DNA of 64,000 nt. It comes from Oceanospirillum sanctuarii. GTDB lineage: Bacteria; Pseudomonadota; Gammaproteobacteria; Pseudomonadales; Halomonadaceae. The stretch is from assembly GCF_002150805.1 (NCBI RefSeq), contig NZ_MTBA01000007.1, positions 144,025-208,024 on the forward strand. Direction: 5' to 3'. A program made the position numbers and the translations under genes. Shown here in pieces: positions 26,981-36,241 of this stretch; the stretch's first letter is position 1; the number at the start of each line of letters is the position of its first letter. The notes under the pieces are model-generated. The model saw nothing but the letters and a program-made list of their open reading frames with translations. It was not told the DNA's origin and made no database searches.

Positions 26981-27040
26981 ACGAATGAAGCAGCGGTTAC
27001 GCTGCTTCATTCGTTGTATGCTTTATCAGAATGCATACAA
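26981..27040. terminator. tandem hairpins between convergent genes
   Basis: ACGAATGAAGCAGCG (26981-26995) pairs perfectly over 15 bp with CGCTGCTTCATTCGT (27000-27014) around a GTTA loop. A second hairpin pairs TTGTATGC (27014-27021) with GCATACAA (27033-27040). T tracts are lacking on both sides. They probably end or protect the mhpC-like transcript and possibly that of iclR. Confidence 0.6.
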
Positions 27041-27090
27041 GATTAGTTATATACAGGGCGAGTTGTATTCAGGGTTTAATACTTTTTTAG

Positions 27091-27879
27091 TTAAACCTTT
27101 GATTCAATCGCAGTAACAGTTTCGATCATTTTTTGCAGATATTTCTTTTCGGCCTCTTCAATTGTCATCGCCTGCTTAATATAAATCAGATTAAGGCAAC
27201 CTAAGACACGGCCCTTGCTTTTAATTGGTAAGGCGATTGCTGCAATTTTACCTTCTTCACCCCAGTCGCCGTAGTTGTAGCCATATCCTCTATGTCGAGT
27301 TCTGCTGAGCACAGAGTGCACGTAGTTTCTGTCTCTGGCCAGCTCTCCTTGCTCATCATCCCGGCTTTGCAGCAGTGTCAGAATGCTCTGGCGTTCATTC
27401 TCAGGACAAAAGGCCAGATAGGCCCGGCCCGTAGCAGAACGCAGCATCGGCAGTCGGCGTCCTACCATATTGCGATGGAACGAGAGGCGGCTGAACTTGT
27501 GGGTAGTTTCCCGGACGACCATCGCATCCACATCAAAGGTACAGATGTCCGTTGGCCAGACCACCGCTTGCATCAGCTCCCCGAGCAGAGGTGCGGCCAG
27601 CTGTGAAATCCATTGCTCATCACGGAAACCTTCACTTAGTTCACGAACCTTGAGTGTCAGCTGGTAACTGTCATCCGAAAAACTCTGGCGCACATAACCC
27701 GCTTCGATCAGGGTCTCAAGCAGGCGCTTCACGGTGGTTCGGTGGATACCGCTCTGTTCTGCCAGCTCCCGGATGCGGGCTCCACCATCCGAACGGTTCA
27801 TCAGATTGAGCAGTGACAGCCCTCGAACAAGTCCGCGAACGGTTTTGTACTCGGTTTCTGATTTTTGATCTTGAGGCAT
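27091..27879 (-). CDS. IclR family regulator of the aromatic pathway
   Basis: This 262-aa regulator has an N-terminal winged helix (VRGLVRGLSLLNLMNRSDGGARIRELAEQSGIHRTTVKRLLETL) and a C-terminal IclR effector domain (GRRLPMLRSATGRAYLAF, and AIALPIKSKGRVLGCLNLIY). It resembles MhpR, the IclR-type activator of the E. coli mhp operon. The frame is open to 28005, but ATG 27879 with GGAG 8 bases upstream gives the usual family length. A perfect operator copy lies 13 bases upstream of the start codon, which suggests autoregulation. The likely effector is a hydroxyphenylpropionate-type acid. Confidence 0.88.
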   Translation of the reverse strand: MPQDQKSETEYKTVRGLVRGLSLLNLMNRSDGGARIRELAEQSGIHRTTVKRLLETLIEAGYVRQSFSDDSYQLTLKVRELSEGFRDEQWISQLAAPLLGELMQAVVWPTDICTFDVDAMVVRETTHKFSRLSFHRNMVGRRLPMLRSATGRAYLAFCPENERQSILTLLQSRDDEQGELARDRNYVHSVLSRTRHRGYGYNYGDWGEEGKIAAIALPIKSKGRVLGCLNLIYIKQAMTIEEAEKKYLQKMIETVTAIESKV

Positions 27880-27891
27880 AACTCTAACTCC

Positions 27892-27906
27892 GTGCACTTG
27901 GTGCAC
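27892..27906. promoter_or_regulatory. IclR-type operator copy 3
   Basis: GTGCACTTGGTGCAC sits directly upstream of the ribosome site of the IclR gene and in the gap shared with the divergent mhpD-like gene. It matches both half-sites and the 3-base spacing of the copies at 22658 and 22745. Confidence 0.78.
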
Positions 27907-28034
27907 TTGCGGGGCGTTAAGCGTTGAGGTGATTATTTGACCAATTTTATACTCATATAACGCTGTGAAAAACCAGTAAACGCTGCAATAAAGCGCTGGC
28001 ATCACTATTCACCTAATAATAAAGATATAAAAAT

Positions 28035-28826
28035 ATGGCTAATGATGAATCCCTGTATCAGCTTGCAGAGATGATACGTAATGCTGAGTCTGGCTCGGGC
28101 CCGATTGCTCCGATCCGACATCAATTAAATCCGCTGGATATTGAAAGTGCATATCAGATCCAGAGGATCAATACGGACTTTTATCTCGACAAGGGCCGCC
28201 GTCTGGTGGGTAAAAAAATCGGCCTGACCAATCCTGCCGTTCAGCAGCAGCTGGGTGTGGATCAGCCGGACTACGGTGTTCTCTTTGCCGATATGTGTTT
28301 TGGTGACAATGAGACTGTTCCTTACTCACGACTGCAACAGCCGAAAATTGAAGCTGAGCTGGGTTTTGTCCTGAAAAAAGACCTGTCGCATCCGGATACC
28401 ACCTTTGATGAAGTGCTGGCAGCTATCGACTTTGTGGTTCCTGCTCTGGAGATTGTGGGCAGCCGTATTGCGGGGTGGGATATCCAGTTTGTGGATACGG
28501 TAGCGGATAACGCTTCAAGTTCTGCCTATGTGATCGGTGGCCCGGCGCGACCGGTGCAGGGATTGGATATGCGGGCAGTGACCATGGAAATGACCCGCAA
28601 TGGTGAGCTGGTTTCCAGTGGTAGTGGTGACAAGTGTCTGGGGCATCCGGTGAATGCCGCAGTCTGGCTGGCGCGGATTATGGCCCGGCACGGATCGCCG
28701 CTGAAAGCCGGGGAGCTGATTCTGACCGGTGCACTTGGCCCTATGGTGAATGTCGAGCCGGGCGACCGTTTTGAGGCTTCTATTTCAGGTGTCGGACAGG
28801 TTTCGGTGCAGTTCTCCGCTTCCTGA
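28035..28826 (+). CDS. mhpD: 2-keto-4-pentenoate hydratase (MhpD-like)
   Basis: This 263-aa hydratase adds water to 2-hydroxypenta-2,4-dienoate to give 4-hydroxy-2-oxovalerate. It belongs to the MhpD family within the wider fumarylacetoacetate hydrolase superfamily: [26 protein letters not shown], metal ligands in [14 protein letters not shown], and [18 protein letters not shown] are typical. The second transcription unit starts here, divergent from iclR, and continues into the mhpF- and mhpE-like genes. Confidence 0.93.
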   Translation: MANDESLYQLAEMIRNAESGSGPIAPIRHQLNPLDIESAYQIQRINTDFYLDKGRRLVGKKIGLTNPAVQQQLGVDQPDYGVLFADMCFGDNETVPYSRLQQPKIEAELGFVLKKDLSHPDTTFDEVLAAIDFVVPALEIVGSRIAGWDIQFVDTVADNASSSAYVIGGPARPVQGLDMRAVTMEMTRNGELVSSGSGDKCLGHPVNAAVWLARIMARHGSPLKAGELILTGALGPMVNVEPGDRFEASISGVGQVSVQFSAS

Positions 28827-28863
28827 TGGCCTACTCAATCACTGCTGCAAAAGGTAGAAACAG

Positions 28864-29778
28864 ATGAGCAATAAACTCAAGGCGGTCATTATCGGCCCCG
28901 GTAACATCGGCACCGATTTGCTGATGAAAATGAAGCGCTCCGAATGGATTGAGCCAGTATGGATGGTGGGTATTGATCCTGAATCTGAAGGCCTGAAACG
29001 TGCTGAACAGATGGGCATCAAAACCTGCGCCACAGGTGTTGACGGTATTCTCGAGCATGTGATTGCTGACGATATCCGTGTGACCTTTGATGCGACCTCG
29101 GCTTATGTACATGCCGAAAACTCCCGTAAGCTTAACGAGCTGGGTGTGATCATGGTCGACCTGACGCCTGCGGCGATTGGCCCTTATTGCGTGCCGCCAG
29201 TGAATCTGGAGGCCCACGCCAAAAACCTCGAAATGAACGTCAACATGGTGACCTGTGGTGGCCAGGCGACCATTCCGATGGTGGCGGCGGTTTCCCGTGT
29301 TCAGTCAGTAGATTACGGCGAAATCATCGCCACAGTGTCGTCCAAATCCGTTGGCCCGGGCACCCGTCAGAACATTGATGAATTCACCCGTACCACAGCT
29401 GGTGCGGTAGAAAAAGTCGGCGGTGCCAAACAGGGCAAGGCCATCATCATCATCAACCCCGCTGAACCACCGCTGATCATGCGCGACACCGTTCACTGCC
29501 TGACAGCTGAAGAACCAAATCGTGATGCTATCACCGAATCCGTACACCAGATGGTCGCTGAGGTGCAGAAATACGTACCAGGTTACCGTCTTGTGAATGG
29601 CCCGGTGTTCGATGGCAACCGCGTCTCCATGTTTATGGAAGTGGAAGGTCTGGGCGACTTCCTGCCGAAATACGCCGGTAACCTCGACATTATGACCGCA
29701 GCCGGTCTGCGCACCGCTGAAATGTTCGCCGAAGAAGTGGCGAATGGAACCATCTCACTGCCAGCACGCGGCGAATAA
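28864..29778 (+). CDS. mhpF: acetaldehyde dehydrogenase, acylating (MhpF-like)
   Basis: This 304-aa CoA-acylating acetaldehyde dehydrogenase converts acetaldehyde released by the aldolase to acetyl-CoA with NAD. The N-terminal Rossmann motif ([16 protein letters not shown]) and the catalytic Cys in [13 protein letters not shown] are visible, followed by [25 protein letters not shown]. In this family it forms a channelled complex with the aldolase encoded 13 bases downstream. AAGGT lies upstream of the ATG. Confidence 0.95.
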   Translation: MSNKLKAVIIGPGNIGTDLLMKMKRSEWIEPVWMVGIDPESEGLKRAEQMGIKTCATGVDGILEHVIADDIRVTFDATSAYVHAENSRKLNELGVIMVDLTPAAIGPYCVPPVNLEAHAKNLEMNVNMVTCGGQATIPMVAAVSRVQSVDYGEIIATVSSKSVGPGTRQNIDEFTRTTAGAVEKVGGAKQGKAIIIINPAEPPLIMRDTVHCLTAEEPNRDAITESVHQMVAEVQKYVPGYRLVNGPVFDGNRVSMFMEVEGLGDFLPKYAGNLDIMTAAGLRTAEMFAEEVANGTISLPARGE

Positions 29779-29791
29779 GGGGAGTATTGAT

Positions 29792-30811
29792 ATGAACTTG
29801 CAAGGTAAAAGCGTAAAGCTTCATGACATGTCCCTGCGCGATGGCATGCATGCCAAGCGTCACCAGATTAGCGTTGATGAGATGGTGAAAGTCGCCTGTG
29901 CCATGGACGAAGCCGGTATGCCGCTGATCGAAGTCACTCACGGAGATGGCTTGGGAGGTGCATCGGTAAACTACGGCTTCCCTGCTCACACGGACGAAGA
30001 ATATCTGAGTGCTGTGATTCCCAAGATGAAACAGGCGAAAGTTTCTGCACTTCTACTACCGGGTATCGGCACCGTCGATCACCTGAAAATGGCCAAGGAT
30101 CTGGGCGTTAGCACCATCCGTGTGGCGACCCACTGTACCGAAGCGGATGTTTCACAGCAGCACATTACTTTCGCCCGTGAACTCAACATGGACACCGTGG
30201 GCTTCCTGATGATGGCGCACATGGCGTCTGCTGAGAAAATTGTTGAGCAGGCCAAACTTATGGTCAGCTATGGTGCCAACTGCATCTACTGTACTGATTC
30301 TGCCGGTTACATGCTGCCTGATGAAGTGACGGAAAAAATTACCGCACTGCGCAACGAACTGGACAGCGGTATCGAGATCGGTTTTCACGGCCACCACAAC
30401 ATGGCGATGGGCGTGGCCAACTCACTGGCTGCGATCGAAGCAGGTTGTGCCTGTATCGACGGCTCTGTGGCGGGATTAGGTGCCGGTGCCGGTAACACAC
30501 CGTTGGAAGTATTGTGTGCAGTACTGAACCGCATGGGCTGCGAAACCGGTATTGATCTGTACAAGATTATGGATGTGGCTGAGGACCTGATCACGCCGAT
30601 GATGGACCAGCCAATCCGTGTAGACCGTGACGCACTGACACTGGGTTATGCTGGTGTTTACTCCTCATTCCTGCTATTCGCTCAGCGTGCTGAAAAGAAA
30701 TACGGCGTGAGTGCTCGTGACATTCTGGTGGAGTTAGGTAAACGCGGCACTGTTGGTGGTCAGGAAGATATGATTGAAGATCTGGCGCTGACGATGGCAA
30801 AAGCCATCTAA
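29792..30811 (+). CDS. mhpE: 4-hydroxy-2-oxovalerate aldolase (MhpE-like)
   Basis: This 339-aa metal-dependent class II aldolase splits 4-hydroxy-2-oxovalerate into pyruvate and acetaldehyde. It belongs to the HMG-CoA lyase-like TIM barrel family: [15 protein letters not shown] holds the substrate-binding Arg and metal-binding Asp, [10 protein letters not shown] follows, and the metal-binding pair is in [16 protein letters not shown]. coli MhpE is 337 aa. ATG 29792 has GGGGAG upstream; the frame open from 29744 overlaps the previous gene. A strong terminator closes the operon. Confidence 0.95.
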   Translation: MNLQGKSVKLHDMSLRDGMHAKRHQISVDEMVKVACAMDEAGMPLIEVTHGDGLGGASVNYGFPAHTDEEYLSAVIPKMKQAKVSALLLPGIGTVDHLKMAKDLGVSTIRVATHCTEADVSQQHITFARELNMDTVGFLMMAHMASAEKIVEQAKLMVSYGANCIYCTDSAGYMLPDEVTEKITALRNELDSGIEIGFHGHHNMAMGVANSLAAIEAGCACIDGSVAGLGAGAGNTPLEVLCAVLNRMGCETGIDLYKIMDVAEDLITPMMDQPIRVDRDALTLGYAGVYSSFLLFAQRAEKKYGVSARDILVELGKRGTVGGQEDMIEDLALTMAKAI

Positions 30812-30922
30812 GCCCTCATTGCTCTCAAAGTGATCAAAGAGAGTTTAGAAAGTGTCATTGTGAAGATGTTGCTCGCATCTTAAGGCTGATCTCTGTTCCC
30901 ATTAACAGAAACTTGTGCCTTT

Positions 30923-30955
30923 AGCAGAAGTACTTTTGTACTTCTGCTTTTTTTA
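30923..30955 (+). terminator. rho-independent terminator of the mhpDFE unit
   Basis: AGCAGAAGTAC (30923-30933) pairs perfectly with GTACTTCTGCT (30938-30948) around TTTT and is followed by a run of T. Confidence 0.92.
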
Positions 30956-32341
30956 TTCTTCTTCAGGTGTTTTGCTACTGACAGTTTTCTCAGCCTGCTT
31001 TCGCTGATACATATGCTGATCTGCAATATTCAGCAGTTCTTCGATGCTCACCGGCTCGCGGGGATCAAACAGAGCAAAGCCGATACTCAGTGATGGCGTA
31101 ATTAAACGTTCTTGCTGAGATTGCCCTAGCTGATGGTTAAAACAGAACGGGTGATGACTCAGGTGAGCCTTGATCTTCTCGATTCTGTCCGCTGTTCTGG
31201 CGCTATTACTGATATCGGTCAGAACCACTAAAAACTCATCGCCGCCGATACGTGCTACTACATCCCGCTCAGTGATCGCCTGCTTCAGATATTGGGCGAT
31301 ATGAATCAGCAACTGATCCCCGACATCGTGGCCGAACTCATCATTCACCTTTTTAAAGTCATTCAGGTCGATGTTGAGCAGAGCAAAGTCAGACTTAGGG
31401 CTTTCAGAGGTCGCTTTTTCAAGATACGACATCATGTAGCGCCGATTGGGCAGATGGGTCAGTTCATCCTGCAGCGCTGCATTATGGGAGATACGGTAGG
31501 CCCTCAACAGCATCAGCAATGATGTATAGAAGAGGGCGATTCCGGCAAAGCCAAGGGCATAGATGAGGCTCATATCCGGAGCTTTGAGTTCAAAACGACC
31601 GGCCATTGCCCATTGCGTGTTGGGCAGCAAAATCGGCAGCACGATATCCGGCTTATCAAACACTGTGGCCTGACCATAGAAGGTGATTGGGGCTTCTGTG
31701 TAAGAGTAGCGTCGGTGCATGGCGATGCTGACATTTTCAAGCTGGTGTATCCCTGTGTCTTGCAGTAGCTGACCGTAATCCAGGACGATACTGACACTGC
31801 CCCAGTAGTCATTTTTCAGGGGAAAATCACTGAAGATCGGAAAACGAGCAATGATTGCCTGACCACCTTGAACCAGTTCTAAAGGCCCATCCAGATATAC
31901 ACTACCCAGCTCCTGAGCTTTCAGAACCGATGCGTATTGTTTGGGATTGGATCGGAAATCAAAGCCCAGAGCCTTTTCATTACCCTGAAGGGGATAAACA
32001 TAGCGGATGATATTGTTTGGGGCAGCCCCCACGTTACGGACATAGGGTGAACTTTGCACCAGCTTGCCTGCCAGTTCATCCCAGCGTTCAAGGCCAAAGG
32101 CCGGGTCGATGGTCAGGATGGAGGCGAGGCTGTCAGCTTTATAGATGTTCTCAAAGATTCTGGCTTCAATGTTAGAGCGTACCAGTGCTATCTCCCGACG
32201 GATCTCCTGTTCCTGTTCCGAGGCCAGAAACTCGCTTCGGTTCTGAGCAAAACTTTGCAGCAAAAAGAGTCCGCAGCCCCAATACAGAATTGAGGCCAGA
32301 ATGATAAAGTGTCTCTGGTAGATAAAACCTGACATAAACAT
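30953..32341 (-). CDS. membrane diguanylate cyclase with CHASE sensor
   Basis: This 462-aa inner-membrane protein has an N-terminal helix (about 10-28), a periplasmic CHASE domain (about 45-235, with YVRNVGAAPNNIIRYVYPLQGNEKALGFD) and a second helix (about 255-277). The cytoplasmic GGDEF domain has intact ARIGGDEF and DELTHLPNRR, so it should make c-di-GMP in response to an external signal. ATG 32341 and ATG 32335 are both possible starts and neither has a strong ribosome site. It diverges from the STAS gene. Confidence 0.9.
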   Translation of the reverse strand: MFMSGFIYQRHFIILASILYWGCGLFLLQSFAQNRSEFLASEQEQEIRREIALVRSNIEARIFENIYKADSLASILTIDPAFGLERWDELAGKLVQSSPYVRNVGAAPNNIIRYVYPLQGNEKALGFDFRSNPKQYASVLKAQELGSVYLDGPLELVQGGQAIIARFPIFSDFPLKNDYWGSVSIVLDYGQLLQDTGIHQLENVSIAMHRRYSYTEAPITFYGQATVFDKPDIVLPILLPNTQWAMAGRFELKAPDMSLIYALGFAGIALFYTSLLMLLRAYRISHNAALQDELTHLPNRRYMMSYLEKATSESPKSDFALLNIDLNDFKKVNDEFGHDVGDQLLIHIAQYLKQAITERDVVARIGGDEFLVVLTDISNSARTADRIEKIKAHLSHHPFCFNHQLGQSQQERLITPSLSIGFALFDPREPVSIEELLNIADQHMYQRKQAEKTVSSKTPEEE

Positions 32342-32539
32342 TAGGTTATTATCGTGCCAGTTTTACAAACAAGTAAAGAGAATGTTTCTTCATTGTCCGT
32401 ATCGGTTTTTTGTGGAGTAGGTGGCGCATTTCTTCTCAGTATGGCTGATTCATTGAGGTTTGGGTTCCTGTTGCCGAAAATATCTGTTATACCCAGATGT
32501 ATTAGTAAAAAACTTAACGTAATCAAGGTGTCCAGCAGT

Positions 32540-32845
32540 ATGGTAATTAAAGAGTTTACCCGGGATCAGCAATCGAAACTGACCTTTACCGGCCGTTTTG
32601 ATTTCAGTGCCCACAAAGATTTCCGAGAGTCCTATCAGAAGCTGTTGGAAAACAAAGTAAAGCTGATCGTGCTTGATCTGAATGGTGTTGAATATCTGGA
32701 CAGTTCCGCTTTGGGAATGTTGCTGCAGTTTAAAGACAAAGCAGATGCTACCCGCACCAAGATCGTGATCGAAAGCCGTAATACTTTTGTGAACGATATT
32801 CTGGCAACGGCTAACTTCCAGAAGATCTTTGAGATGAAAAAGTAA
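32540..32845 (+). CDS. stand-alone STAS domain protein (anti-sigma factor antagonist type)
   Basis: This 101-aa single STAS domain has the core LIVLDLNGVEYLDSSALGMLLQF, in which one of the two Ser of LDSSALG is the usual phosphorylation site, and the C-terminal NFQKIFEM. Such proteins switch partners between a kinase/anti-sigma protein and its target. No kinase or phosphatase partner lies next to it. The frame is open from 32354, but ATG 32540 with AAGGTG upstream fits the family length. Confidence 0.85.
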   Translation: MVIKEFTRDQQSKLTFTGRFDFSAHKDFRESYQKLLENKVKLIVLDLNGVEYLDSSALGMLLQFKDKADATRTKIVIESRNTFVNDILATANFQKIFEMKK

Positions 32846-32860
32846 GCCCTTTTCATGTGA

Positions 32861-32900
32861 AAAAGCCCTCACCGGTTTTATACCAGTGAGGGCTTTTTTA
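32861..32900. terminator. bidirectional terminator
   Basis: AAAAGCCCTCAC (32861-32872) pairs with GTGAGGGCTTTT (32886-32897), with T runs on both strands, between the STAS gene (+) and the AEC permease gene (-). Confidence 0.9.
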
Positions 32901-32937
32901 TCGGTTATGGATTCAGTCTGCATAGCAGGCAGAGTAT

Positions 32938-33888
32938 CTAGCCGATCAATAGCGCCTGATAGTGCTGCAGTAACAGGAAGATGGTCGCAACAGAGATCAC
33001 GGTGCTGAGCAGGATAATGGTCGAGGTGCGCTGCACATGCAGCTGGTACTGCAACGCCAGAACAAAGCTACCGGCACCGGTTGGTGTTGCTGCCATGAGT
33101 ACAGCAATGGCCGTCCACAGTGGTGACAGATCAAACACCGCCATCGCCAGCCACCAGGTCAGTAGTGGCTGTACCAGCAGCTTGATGGTGGTCATCACAC
33201 TCACTTCTTTAAAGCCGGATGAAACCGGTTTACCTACCAGAAACAAGCCGATCGCAAACAGCGCACAGGGGCCTGCGGCAGAACCCAGAAGCTCACAAAA
33301 TTTATCAATCGAAGCGGGTAGCTCAGCCGGTTGCATCGCCCACAATATCCCCAGAACCGGTGCGATAATCATGGGGTTTTTCAGCAGTGCCTTACATACC
33401 CCCCAGACCACCTTACCGTGAGATGCACTGCCCTTCTGTAGAGAAAACTCCACCACCAGAGTCGCTGCTGCAACCACGACAGCAGAGTTCACCACTACAG
33501 TGATAATGATGGGCACGGTTGCCGCTTCGCCAAAAGCTGCCAGCGCTAATGGAATGCCTAAAAATCCGGTATTCCCGTAGATGGCATTCATACCATTGAT
33601 ACCAGCCTCAGCCAGCGTATTGCGGAATAGCAGCATGCCCAGCAGCATCGCCCCAAGCATGGTCAATGCCTGAGCGCCGACATAAGCCCCAAGAAAATCC
33701 GCATCAAAAACCTGCTCCAGCTCCACATTGGACATCGCCCTGAACAGCAGGGCCGGCAGGGCAACCCAGTAGACAAATTTGTTGAGTCCCTCGCTGGAAC
33801 CGTCACCAAGAAGTTTAAAGCGTCCGCACAGATAGCCCGCCAGAATAATGGCGAAGATAGGAAAAACGATATTCAGCAGAATGGTCAT
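32938..33888 (-). CDS. AEC family permease
   Basis: This 316-aa inner-membrane protein of the auxin efflux carrier family has about ten helices and the conserved points FVYWVALPALLFRAMSNVE, GINGMNAIYGNTGFLGIPLA (with the NxGFLG motif) and AATPTGAGSFVLALQY. Bacterial members move dicarboxylates or other anions; the substrate is not evident here. The gene is alone, convergent with the STAS gene. Confidence 0.87.
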   Translation of the reverse strand: MTILLNIVFPIFAIILAGYLCGRFKLLGDGSSEGLNKFVYWVALPALLFRAMSNVELEQVFDADFLGAYVGAQALTMLGAMLLGMLLFRNTLAEAGINGMNAIYGNTGFLGIPLALAAFGEAATVPIIITVVVNSAVVVAAATLVVEFSLQKGSASHGKVVWGVCKALLKNPMIIAPVLGILWAMQPAELPASIDKFCELLGSAAGPCALFAIGLFLVGKPVSSGFKEVSVMTTIKLLVQPLLTWWLAMAVFDLSPLWTAIAVLMAATPTGAGSFVLALQYQLHVQRTSTIILLSTVISVATIFLLLQHYQALLIG

Positions 33889-34192
33889 AAAAGGTCGTCT
33901 TGTTATTGGGTTCTTATCGTTGTGGCTCTTATTTCAGAGCGTCAGTTTATCCTGAGTGAAATAGTCAGAGAAAACCAGCTCAAAAACTGCAAAGGTGTTC
34001 TGCGTTTTTTGCAACGCATTGTTTAAATTTAAAGAGGGCGTTGGCATCAGGCTTTAGAGGGGATTGGTAGTTCTTTCATCCAGTGATGATTAATTTTGCT
34101 GGGCAATCTTTCTTCCGGATGATCTTTAAATCTCACTATTCGTATCCATCTGAAGAATATCTGATCAAATGAATCAACTTTTAGGAATCACC
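33889..34192. other. non-coding gap before the OYE gene
   Basis: This gap of 304 bases lies between two divergent genes. A short dyad (TGCGT...ACGCA near 34003-34018) is present. No confident promoter or RNA can be named. Confidence 0.4.
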
Positions 34193-35275
34193 ATGACTGA
34201 TCTTTTTTCACCGCTGAAACTCGGTGCAGTTGAAATCGAAAACCGTGTACTGATGGCACCTCTGACCCGCTGCCGTGCTGATGAAAACCACGTGCCGACC
34301 GACCTGATTGCGGAGCACTATGCCCAGCGCGCTTCCGGTGGTCTGCTGATCGCAGAAGCGACTATGGCGATGGAGGGTAACTCCGCTTTCTGGCGTGAGC
34401 CGGGCATCTATTCTGATGCACAGGTTGAGGGCTGGAAGAAAGTAACTGACGCTGTACATGCCAAAGGCGGCAAGATCTTCCTGCAGATCTGGCACGGTGG
34501 CCGTGCCTGTCACCCGGCGCTGAATGACGGCAAGCAGCCGGTTGCACCTAGCGCAATCGCGATTACCAATGCGGATGTGCATACTCCGGAAGGTAAACAG
34601 AACTACACTGAACCTCGCGCTCTGGACGATGCTGAAATTCCGGCCATTATTGCAGGCTTTGCAACAGCTGCAGAAAACGCCAAGCGTGCGGGTTTTGATG
34701 GTGTTGAAGTTCACGGCGCTAACGGTTACCTGCTGGATGAATTCCTGCGTGATGGTGCCAACCACCGTGAAGGCCCGTATGGTGGTTCCCTTGAAAACCG
34801 TGCCCGTCTGCTGCTGGAAGTGATCGAAGCGGTGAGCAAGGTATGGGGTTCTGACCGTGTTGGTGTACGCCTGTCGCCACTGAACACCTTTAACAGCATG
34901 AGTGATAGTGACCCGGTTGGCCTGATGACCTGGATATCCCGTAAGCTGAATGACTACGATCTGGCGTACCTGCACCTGATGCGTGCAGATTTTATGGGCA
35001 CCGAACCGCTGGATGTGATCACGCCAACCCGTGAAAACTACAACGGCAAGCTGATCGTGAATATGGGTTACAGCCCGCAGGAAGCGCAGCAGGTTGTTGC
35101 TGAAGGTATTGCTGATGCTGTCGCTTTTGGTGTGCCTTTTATCGCCAACCCGGATCTGCCGCGCCGTATTAAAGAAGGTGCTGAGCTGAATCAGGCTGAC
35201 CCAAAAACCTTCTACACTCAGGATCGTGAAGGTTATAACGACTACCCGTTTCTTGAAGAGCTGGCGCCGGCATAA
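34193..35275 (+). CDS. Old Yellow Enzyme family alkene reductase (NemA-like)
   Basis: This 360-aa FMN enzyme reduces activated C=C bonds of enals, enones, maleimides or nitrate esters with NAD(P)H. OYE hallmarks are LFSPLKLGAVEIENRVLMAPLTRCRA, the ligand-binding QIWHGGRACHP, GFDGVEVHGANGYLLDEFLRDGAN and RTKYGG-like EGPYGGSLENRARLLLE. ATG 34193 with AGGA upstream is preferred to the in-frame ATG at 34169. It is followed after 27 bases by a glutathione transferase gene, a pairing suited to electrophile defence. Confidence 0.93.
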   Translation: MTDLFSPLKLGAVEIENRVLMAPLTRCRADENHVPTDLIAEHYAQRASGGLLIAEATMAMEGNSAFWREPGIYSDAQVEGWKKVTDAVHAKGGKIFLQIWHGGRACHPALNDGKQPVAPSAIAITNADVHTPEGKQNYTEPRALDDAEIPAIIAGFATAAENAKRAGFDGVEVHGANGYLLDEFLRDGANHREGPYGGSLENRARLLLEVIEAVSKVWGSDRVGVRLSPLNTFNSMSDSDPVGLMTWISRKLNDYDLAYLHLMRADFMGTEPLDVITPTRENYNGKLIVNMGYSPQEAQQVVAEGIADAVAFGVPFIANPDLPRRIKEGAELNQADPKTFYTQDREGYNDYPFLEELAPA

Positions 35276-35302
35276 GGCGCGGGTTCACAGAAGGAGAACC
35301 AC

Positions 35303-36175
35303 ATGACTGATAGCACAAACAACCTTTCTGACAACCCGGCCTATACACCGCCGAAGGTCTGGAAATGGGAAGCGGGTAATGGCGGGAAGTTTGCCAATAT
35401 CAACCGCCCTGTTTCCGGTTCGACCCATGAGAAAGAGCTGCCGGTAGGTGAACATCCGCTGCAGGTTTATTCTCTGGCGACTCCGAATGGTGTCAAAGTC
35501 ACCGTGATGCTGGAGGAGCTCCTGGCTCTGGGATTCAAGGAAGCCGAATATGATGCCTGGCTGATCGATATTATGGAAGGAGATCAGTTCAGTTCCGGTT
35601 TTGTTGCCGTTAACCCGAACTCTAAAATTCCGGCGATGATGGATCACAGCGTGAATCCACCGCAGCGGGTGTTTGAGTCCGGTTCCATCCTGCTCTATCT
35701 GGCAGAGAAGTTCGGTGCCTTTATCCCGAAAGATCCTGTGGCGAAAACCGAGTGCATGAACTGGGTGTTCTGGCAGATGGGCGCTGCGCCGATTCTGGGT
35801 GGTGGTTTTGGCCATTTCTACGCCTACGCACCGGAGAAGTTTGAGTACCCGATCAACCGCTTTACCATGGAGATCAAGCGTCAGCTGGATGTTCTGGATA
35901 AGCAGCTGGCGGATAACCCTTATCTGGCCGGTGAAGAGTATTCCATCGCTGATATGCTGGTCTGGCCGTGGTATGGCGCTTTGGTGTTGGGACGCTTGTA
36001 TGATGCCGCTGAGTTTATCGAAGCAGAGAGCTATGCCAATGTGATGCGTTGGGCGAAAGCGATCGACCTGCGCCCGGCGGTTCAGCGTGGCCGTATTGTT
36101 AACCGTACTTGGGGTGAAACCTACGAGCAGTTGCGGGAACGTCACAGCGCTTCGGACTTTGACCAACTGGCATAG
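35303..36175 (+). CDS. yghU: YghU-like glutathione transferase/disulfide reductase
   Basis: This 290-aa member of the Nu-class GST family is very similar along its whole length to E. coli YghU: FANINRPVSGSTHEKELPVGEHPLQ, TPNGVKVTVMLEELLALG, GDQFSSGFVAVNPNSKIPA, GGGFGHFYAYAP and RPAVQRGRIVNRT. Such enzymes bind two glutathione molecules and have disulfide-bond reductase and peroxidase activity. It is co-transcribed with the OYE gene; GGAG lies upstream of the ATG, and a terminator follows. Confidence 0.93.
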   Translation: MTDSTNNLSDNPAYTPPKVWKWEAGNGGKFANINRPVSGSTHEKELPVGEHPLQVYSLATPNGVKVTVMLEELLALGFKEAEYDAWLIDIMEGDQFSSGFVAVNPNSKIPAMMDHSVNPPQRVFESGSILLYLAEKFGAFIPKDPVAKTECMNWVFWQMGAAPILGGGFGHFYAYAPEKFEYPINRFTMEIKRQLDVLDKQLADNPYLAGEEYSIADMLVWPWYGALVLGRLYDAAEFIEAESYANVMRWAKAIDLRPAVQRGRIVNRTWGETYEQLRERHSASDFDQLA

Positions 36176-36191
36176 GCCTTCGTGTGATATG

Positions 36192-36222
36192 ACAGCGACG
36201 GCCTGCCGTCGCTGTTTTTGTT
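36192..36222 (+). terminator. rho-independent terminator after yghU
   Basis: ACAGCGACGG (36192-36201) pairs with CCGTCGCTGT (36206-36215) and is followed by TTTTGTTTGTTTT. Confidence 0.9.
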
Positions 36223-36241
36223 TGTTTTGGGGTTGGATTAG

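Noticed and set aside
35285..36166. 293-codon frame opposite yghU (and similar long frames opposite rimK at 9656-10291 and the OYE gene at 34208-34975)
   Set aside because: These mirror well-supported genes on the other strand, arise from their codon bias, and show no protein family.
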